From Candidatus Gastranaerophilales bacterium (GTDB taxonomy: Bacteria; Cyanobacteriota; Vampirovibrionia; Gastranaerophilales; Gastranaerophilaceae), in NCBI GenBank assembly GCA_947630355.1, contig CANRHJ010000060.1, positions 1-10,274 of the forward strand: a stretch of DNA of 10,274 nucleotides. The letters are read 5' to 3'. Position numbers and translations under genes: made by a program. Position 1 is the first letter of the stretch; every line of letters starts with the position of its first letter. This document shows, in pieces, positions 7,142 to 10,274 of the stretch. A model generated the notes under the pieces. That model was not told the origin of the DNA and ran no database searches. It was given only the letters and a program-made list of their open reading frames with translations.

Positions 7142-7486
7142 ATGAACAACACAATGGAAAAAACAACTAACGATTCAATGTCAGGCATGATGAACTCAAG
7201 TTTCTTTGGCGAATTCGACAAAAATGCTGATGAACCCATTAAAAAAGAATGTGCAATTAAAGGTTTAATTTGTGGCAGAATCAATTTACTTGACGAAGAA
7301 ATTGAAGAAGCTCATAAAGAATTTTCAGTCGCTTTTCATAATGAAAGATATAGCCAAAAGACTTATGAAGCTGACGAAAAATGCAAGATGTTAAAAGCCC
7401 AAAAAGATGTTTTAGTTTTGGTTCAGAGAGATATTGAGGATATGCTAACCCCGAATGATAACTCTGTTATGCCTATGTCTGCATAA
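7142..7486 (+). CDS. Unknown coiled early protein upstream of ribozyme
   Basis: A 114-residue protein without a family I recognise. The first 30 residues are Met/Asn/Ser/Thr-rich and probably disordered. Residues about 45-104 are charged and helical (INLLDEEIEEAHKEFSVAF and KCKMLKAQKDVLVLVQRDIE), likely a two-helix coiled coil. ATG 7142 has a strong site, AAGGAG, seven bases upstream, better than its neighbours, so it may be well expressed. It follows the GemA-like gene by 25 bases, and the hammerhead ribozyme starts five bases after its stop. Ribozyme cleavage would make this the last gene of the upstream mRNA piece. Confidence 0.75.
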   Translation: MNNTMEKTTNDSMSGMMNSSFFGEFDKNADEPIKKECAIKGLICGRINLLDEEIEEAHKEFSVAFHNERYSQKTYEADEKCKMLKAQKDVLVLVQRDIEDMLTPNDNSVMPMSA

Positions 7487-7490
7487 TTCA

Positions 7491-7555
7491 GGTCGAAACA
7501 GCCGGCTAACGGTGCAAGCTGGCTGTCTTAGCGTAAAGCGCTAACTGATGAGACC
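7491..7555 (+). ncRNA. Type II hammerhead ribozyme
   Basis: All conserved hammerhead parts are present in the order of a type II (stem II open) ribozyme. Stem II is GGTC (7491-7494) with GACC (7552-7555). The G12-A13-A14 core with A15.1 is GAAA (7495-7498). Stem III is 7498-7507 with 7517-7526, ten pairs including one G-U and the required A15.1-U16.1, closed by a 9-base loop. The cleavage-site nucleotide is C7527. Stem I is TTAGCG (7528-7533) with CGCTAA (7539-7544) and a 5-base loop. The CTGATGA core is 7545-7551. Predicted self-cleavage is between 7527 and 7528, leaving a 2',3'-cyclic phosphate upstream and a 5'-OH downstream. It sits in the 91-base gap between the coiled-protein gene and the Mor-like gene, so it would separate their transcripts. 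Hammerheads of this type are known from bacterial and prophage DNA. Activity is untested. Confidence 0.93.
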
Positions 7556-7576
7556 ATAATCAAACAGAGGGCTTTA

Positions 7577-7894
7577 ATGGAATTCCAACCATGGATGAAA
7601 AATATAACTGCTGACGATATGCCAAACGACGACTTAAAGTTTATTGCTGAAAACGCCGGAATTAAGTCTGCCCTTATTTTGATTTTACTTCTTGCCGGTT
7701 TAACAATAAATATTCCTAAATATTCTCTCAGAAAATTAAAAGAAAAATACATAATGAAAGAATATGACGGCTCAAAATTTACTATTAATAGATTAGCTGT
7801 TGAATGTGATTTATCGCAAAGGTATGTTTATAACTTAATCAAAAAGAAATTAAAAGCAAAGTCGAAAGAATCGAAAACCCCTAATTCTTCGTAA
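7577..7894 (+). CDS. mor: Mor-family middle-transcription activator
   Basis: A 105-residue protein of the Mor/C activator family, which in Mu switches on middle transcription with host RNA polymerase. The N-terminal dimerisation part (residues 11-50) has the family pattern: DMPNDDLKFIAENAGIKSAL, a hydrophobic helix, then the short strand LTINIPK. The C-terminal helix-turn-helix (about 69-90) is FTINRLAVECDLSQRYVYNLI, preceded by the usual EYDG turn. Length is near the family norm (Mor of Mu is about 129). ATG 7577 has AGAGGG (7566-7571) five bases upstream. It lies just after the hammerhead ribozyme, so its mRNA would start at the cleaved 5' end with stem I as a cap-like hairpin. A terminator follows. 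No target promoter can be assigned with certainty; the duplicated minus-strand leaders are candidates only. Confidence 0.85.
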   Translation: MEFQPWMKNITADDMPNDDLKFIAENAGIKSALILILLLAGLTINIPKYSLRKLKEKYIMKEYDGSKFTINRLAVECDLSQRYVYNLIKKKLKAKSKESKTPNSS

Positions 7895-7929
7895 TTTACA
7901 CTCCTTTAAGTATGAAAATTCATCACTTC

Positions 7930-7964
7930 AAAGCTGCAACTTCCGACCGTTGCAGCTTTTCTTT
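7930..7964 (+). terminator. Rho-independent terminator after mor-like gene
   Basis: A perfect 10-bp stem pairs AAAGCTGCAA (7930-7939) with TTGCAGCTTT (7950-7959) around a 10-base loop, followed by a T-rich tail (TTTTCTTTG). It separates the plus-strand operon from the convergent minus-strand gene ending at 7967. Read on the minus strand it lacks a good T-run, so it acts mainly for the plus strand. Confidence 0.85.
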
Positions 7965-7966
7965 GT

Positions 7967-8455
7967 TTAATTTAAGCCCAATTTGTCTAATTCTTCTTGT
8001 TCCATATCTTCAATTGCAGATAAATTTGATAATGCTGTTTCGTATTTTTTACCATTGAAATCAACACATGTTGCAAAATCAACATATTCTTTTCCATTGG
8101 AACCGCTGAAAGTGTTTTTCCAAACTTTAATAATAAGACCTATTGATTTCTTTTCATAGTCATAAACTTTTGTTCCGTAAAGGTTTTTGTCATAAGCAAC
8201 AACACCTCTTAAAAACCAATTTGATTCAACAAAATTATTTAAATACCAGATAAATTTAGTTAAAAAATCAAGAACTTCTGATGTTTCACCGTTTACCATT
8301 TTATCAAAATCAACATCTGAAACTTTTTCTTTGATAGAATATGCTTCAAGTGCTTTTAAAATTTCCGGTCTGAATTCGTTTCTGAAAGCATTTAAGTCAA
8401 GGCTTTGGTCTTGTTTGAAGTTCTTGTTGTAAAGTTTTAAAGAATAATTTGTCAT
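7967..8455 (-). CDS. Unknown accessory protein, larger of two paralogues
   Basis: A 162-residue soluble protein, function unknown. Its N-terminal half (about residues 18-86) resembles the 84-residue protein at 8612-8866: a helix LDLNAFRNEFRPEILKAL, then FLTKFIWYLNNFVESNWFLR, matching LTIEELKQEFSKEL and FNFNNYVNSEWYIENFV there. Residues 87-162 are extra: a beta-rich part (KSIGLIIKVWKNTF, GKEYVDFATCVDFNGKKYE) and an acidic tail (IEDMEQEELDKLGLN). ATG 8455 has AAGGAG (plus-strand 8463-8468) at normal distance. It is preceded by a promoter/leader cassette shared with the DUF4268 gene, so the two are probably co-regulated. The role is probably phage or element cargo, but nothing specific can be read. 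Confidence 0.78.
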   Translation of the reverse strand: MTNYSLKLYNKNFKQDQSLDLNAFRNEFRPEILKALEAYSIKEKVSDVDFDKMVNGETSEVLDFLTKFIWYLNNFVESNWFLRGVVAYDKNLYGTKVYDYEKKSIGLIIKVWKNTFSGSNGKEYVDFATCVDFNGKKYETALSNLSAIEDMEQEELDKLGLN

Positions 8456-8554
8456 ATTTAGTCTCCTTATATTTCAGTTCCAACATTTTTATTATGGCGT
8501 GTTAGGTACTATATTTAAGCCCCTTTTAGCAAATTTTGTTGCGATTTGTAGCAT
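8456..8554 (-). promoter_or_regulatory. Duplicated promoter/leader cassette, copy B
   Basis: On the minus strand this 99-bp block aligns without gaps to 9936-10034. Identical blocks include 19 bp at the RBS (8456-8474) and 22 bp at 8484-8505. A promoter is suggested by CATAAT (-10, plus coordinates 8491-8496) and CTTAAA (-35, 8514-8519) with a 17-bp spacer, both conserved in the other copy. A further conserved element (TTTGCTAAAAGG) lies just upstream. The Shine-Dalgarno AAGGAG is at 8463-8468. Differences cluster in short patches in the spacer and the 5' leader. Confidence 0.7.
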
Positions 8555-8555
8555 A

Positions 8556-8597
8556 AATAAAGGGCAAAAGAGAATTAAACCCCTTTTGCCCTTTATT
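8556..8597 (-). terminator. Hairpin terminator between minus-strand operons
   Basis: A perfect 15-bp stem pairs 8556-8570 with 8583-8597 around a 12-base loop, 14 bases after the stop of the gene at 8612-8866. The T-rich stretch lies partly inside the stem, so the tail is weak. It separates the upstream minus-strand operon from leader copy B. Confidence 0.68.
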
Positions 8598-8611
8598 ATC
8601 AATACTTTTAG

Positions 8612-8866
8612 TTATACAAAGTTTTCTATATACCATTCAGAATTAACATAATTATTGAAGTTAAATCTAAATGAACCCGGAAAATAAAAGTCCGATTCAT
8701 AATTTTTATTTTTATAGGGCATAAAATCTTTCTTTTCTTTCTGGTCTGAATACATTTTGAACCCGTCTTGAAGTTCCTTTGAAAACTCTTGTTTTAGTTC
8801 TTCAATAGTGAGAACTCGCTTTTCGCGAGTTCTCTTATTTACGATTTTTACTTTTTGATTAGCCAT
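8612..8866 (-). CDS. Unknown small protein, paralogue of 7967-8455
   Basis: An 84-residue basic protein, function unknown. Residues 17-43 (LTIEELKQEFSKELQDGFKMYSDQKEK) and the C-terminal FNNYVNSEWYIENFV match the N-terminal half of the 162-residue neighbour, so the two probably arose by duplication. Here the protein ends where the neighbour continues into a beta-rich part. The start at 8866 has a modest AGGA about nine bases upstream. The gene lies 48 bases after the DUF4268 gene in the same direction, with no promoter visible between them, so it is probably in that operon, which ends at the hairpin at 8556-8597. A truncated copy that lost its C-terminal half cannot be excluded, but the frame is clean with a normal stop. 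Confidence 0.7.
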   Translation of the reverse strand: MANQKVKIVNKRTREKRVLTIEELKQEFSKELQDGFKMYSDQKEKKDFMPYKNKNYESDFYFPGSFRFNFNNYVNSEWYIENFV

Positions 8867-8914
8867 TTTTATATCCTATCTTTTATATTGTCTGTTTGTC
8901 TATTACCTAAGTGT

Positions 8915-9934
8915 CTATAAATATTTTTTTACTATGGCTTGTAATTTTTCACCCATTTTAATTTGTTCGTTAATTGCAACAGGTCTTTTTGTATCGTCTA
9001 ATAAATCTGCTTTCTTTCTTGCAATAATTCTTGAAGCCTTTTTATTTTCAAGTTTTAACCATTCCAATTTCGTTCCGACTTCTTTTTCAATTTCAGCTTT
9101 TTTAACAAATAATTTGTCATAAGTTGCTTTATTGTCTGCTATATAGATTTCACTTGCAATTTCTAATTTTTCTCTGCTAACGGTTTGCATAATAGCAACA
9201 CCTGTTTTTCCTGCCGAAATTGTTTTGAATTGTCTGTCGTTAGGTTTAGCATTGATTTTTGATTTTAAAGAATTTGCAATTTTTGAGTATTCAGTCCAGA
9301 AGTCTAAATTAAATTGATTTCCTCTTGCCTTTGTTTGTCTTTCTTTATAAACAGGTTTCAATACACATTCAAAAGCCATTCCGGAATCTTTTAAATCAGC
9401 TTTGAAAATAAATATTCCGAAATTATTATCAGTTGTTTCATTTATTGTATTTGAGAAATTTACAAGTTCTTCTTTAATTGAATTAACTACCCATAAAACC
9501 ATACAAGAACGGCTTTTTTCTTCAAATACTTTAACAAGAGAGTTTACATTTTGAGTTAATTCTGCAATTTCAATAATTTCTTTTCCCTGTGCTGCCGGAT
9601 ATTGTGCAAGTTCATTTATTATTGCCGGGGGAACATCTTTCATAAAAATTTCAAAATTTTTATTGCTTTTCAATGCTTCAATAGCCGTCATTTCAGGTGT
9701 TTCAACAATTTTTAATTCTGATTTTTTGTTTTCTTCCTGTTTTAGTTCTTGAACAGGTTTAACATCTTTCTTTTGTTCAATTTTGTTTTGGGTTTGATTT
9801 TTTTGTTCTGCTTTAACCTCTGCAGCTTGAACAGGTTTTGTTTCTTTTTTGTTTTCCATGATATTGCTCCTTTTTGCTTGTACTGTTTTTGTAACTTTGT
9901 TTTCTTTTTTTGCTTGTAATGTTGCTTTTGCCAT
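8915..9934 (-). CDS. DUF4268-type protein with Lys/Gln/Glu-rich N-terminal tail
   Basis: A 339-residue protein. Residues 1-80 are low-complexity, rich in Lys, Gln and Glu, with three copies of a K(T/P)VQ motif (KTVQA 16-20, KPVQA 33-37, KPVQE 59-63), likely disordered. Residues about 143-195 (MVLWVVNSIKEELVNF and FGIFIFKADLKDSGMAF) resemble the second half of the nuclease-like domain that normally precedes DUF4268. Residues about 209-337 match DUF4268: FWTEYSKI, SAGKTGVAIM, EIYIADNKATYDKLF, EIEKEVGTKLEWLKLENKKASRI, then the C-terminal helix. I see no PD-(D/E)XK catalytic motif, so it may be inactive. Start 9934 has AAGGAG within the shared leader. A second start, ATG 9859 (residue 26), has its own GGAG eight bases upstream and could give a 314-residue form. 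The function is unknown; the family occurs in defence and mobile-element settings. Confidence 0.75.
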   Translation of the reverse strand: MAKATLQAKKENKVTKTVQAKRSNIMENKKETKPVQAAEVKAEQKNQTQNKIEQKKDVKPVQELKQEENKKSELKIVETPEMTAIEALKSNKNFEIFMKDVPPAIINELAQYPAAQGKEIIEIAELTQNVNSLVKVFEEKSRSCMVLWVVNSIKEELVNFSNTINETTDNNFGIFIFKADLKDSGMAFECVLKPVYKERQTKARGNQFNLDFWTEYSKIANSLKSKINAKPNDRQFKTISAGKTGVAIMQTVSREKLEIASEIYIADNKATYDKLFVKKAEIEKEVGTKLEWLKLENKKASRIIARKKADLLDDTKRPVAINEQIKMGEKLQAIVKKYL

Positions 9935-9935
9935 A

Positions 9936-10034
9936 ATTTAGTCTCCTTATATTTTGTACCGACATTTTTATTATGGCGTGTTAGTTATCGGATTTAAGCG
10001 CCTTTTAGCAAATATTGTTGCGAAAGTTAGCGAA
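9936..10034 (-). promoter_or_regulatory. Duplicated promoter/leader cassette, copy A
   Basis: This is the counterpart of 8456-8554, aligning without gaps over 99 bp. CATAAT (-10, plus coordinates 9970-9975) and CTTAAA (-35, 9993-9998) are 17 bp apart. The 22-bp identical block is at 9963-9984, TTTGCTAAAAGG lies just upstream of the -35, and AAGGAG is at 9943-9948. It drives the DUF4268-type gene and probably the 84-residue gene after it. Conservation outside the -35, -10 and RBS suggests binding of a dedicated regulator. Confidence 0.7.
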
Positions 10035-10066
10035 AAGAGAGAATAAGGAAAGTTCCATATCCTCTC
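10033..10066 (-). terminator. Terminator of the gene at the right edge
   Basis: On the minus strand GAGAG and CTCTC close a hairpin (10037-10066) of nine pairs (one G-U), one mismatch and three further pairs, followed by TTTT (10036-10033). It lies 31 bases after the stop of the partial minus-strand gene and just upstream of leader copy A. Confidence 0.6.
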
Positions 10067-10097
10067 AATTTCACATGTACCAAGCAATAGGAATAGT

Positions 10098-10274
10098 TTA
10101 TGTCCTTAAATCTTTTACTGTTTCAAGAAGATAGTTTGCAAAACTTTCAATAGCTGATACTCCCTGATTAAAACAATAATCGTCAATTTCATTCGGGGTT
10201 GTCGCAATTTTTACTTTTAGTTTGTAAAGACTGTCTATTGCAGGCTGAGCATATTTTGCCAAGTTCTCATACAA
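10098..10274 (-). CDS. C-terminal end of an unknown protein, partial
   Basis: An open minus-strand frame runs from the right edge to TAA at 10098-10100, giving 58 residues. The visible part is helical and hydrophilic (KYAQPAIDSLYKLKVKIATT, GVSAIESFANYLLETVKDL). The codon at the edge is TTG, so a start there cannot be excluded, but more likely the gene continues beyond the window. Coding is supported by codon use like its neighbours and by a terminator-like hairpin just after the stop. No family can be named from this fragment. Confidence 0.55.
   Translation of the reverse strand: MYENLAKYAQPAIDSLYKLKVKIATTPNEIDDYCFNQGVSAIESFANYLLETVKDLRT

Noticed and set aside
7090..7284. 64-codon minus-strand ORF with a hydrophobic C terminus
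   Set aside because: The hydrophobic stretch is produced by the antisense of Lys/Asn-rich codons and of the RBS region; no start signal.
7499..7526. Hairpin read as a terminator of the coiled-protein gene
   Set aside because: No T-run follows, and the stem is helix III of a complete hammerhead core.
7528..7752. 74-codon minus-strand ORF across the ribozyme and mor start
   Set aside because: It overlaps the hammerhead and the conserved Mor dimerisation region on the other strand; no support.
8934..9122. 62-codon plus-strand ORF opposite the DUF4268 domain
   Set aside because: The opposite strand encodes a conserved domain; no ribosome binding site here.

Overview
The window is AT-rich DNA with closely packed genes, strong AAGGAG-type ribosome binding sites and a clear phage or transposon character. 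I read it as part of a Mu-like transposable prophage, or two such elements side by side, in an uncultured low-GC bacterium. Nothing in the sequence fixes the host taxonomically. No tRNA, rRNA or CRISPR array was seen.

Layout, left to right. (1) 2-3123, plus strand: a first transposition module. It holds a MuA-type DDE transposase cut by the left edge, a MuB-like AAA+ ATPase without an N-terminal helix-turn-helix, and an overlapping third gene of unknown function. It ends at a rho-independent terminator (3190-3226). (2) 3227-3458: a control region with a 16-bp inverted repeat, a 23-bp palindrome overlapping a promoter-like -10 element, and two RNA-type hairpins before the next ribosome binding site. 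(3) 3459-7894, plus strand: a second module in classical Mu early/middle order. It has a small Ner/Cro-like helix-turn-helix protein, a complete MuA-like transposase, a MuB-like ATPase with its N-terminal helix-turn-helix, a small membrane protein, a GemA/Mu gp16-like protein, an unknown coiled protein, a type II hammerhead ribozyme (7491-7555), and a Mor-family activator, followed by a terminator. (4) 7967-10274, minus strand: two related small proteins, a DUF4268-type protein, and the end of a further gene. Two of these genes carry near-identical 99-bp promoter/leader cassettes.

How the parts fit together. In each module the transposase would cut and join DNA while the ATPase selects target DNA, as MuA and MuB do. 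The Ner-like protein and the palindromic operator probably control the second early operon. GemA and Mor would lead into middle/late gene expression. The hammerhead lies exactly between the early operon and mor, so it would cut the joint transcript and give mor mRNA a defined 5' end. The minus-strand genes look like accessory cargo under shared control.

Most noteworthy: the intact hammerhead ribozyme directly upstream of a Mor-like gene, the two tandem MuA/MuB modules, the duplicated leader cassette, and a DUF4268 protein whose usual catalytic half is replaced by a Lys/Gln/Glu-rich tail.
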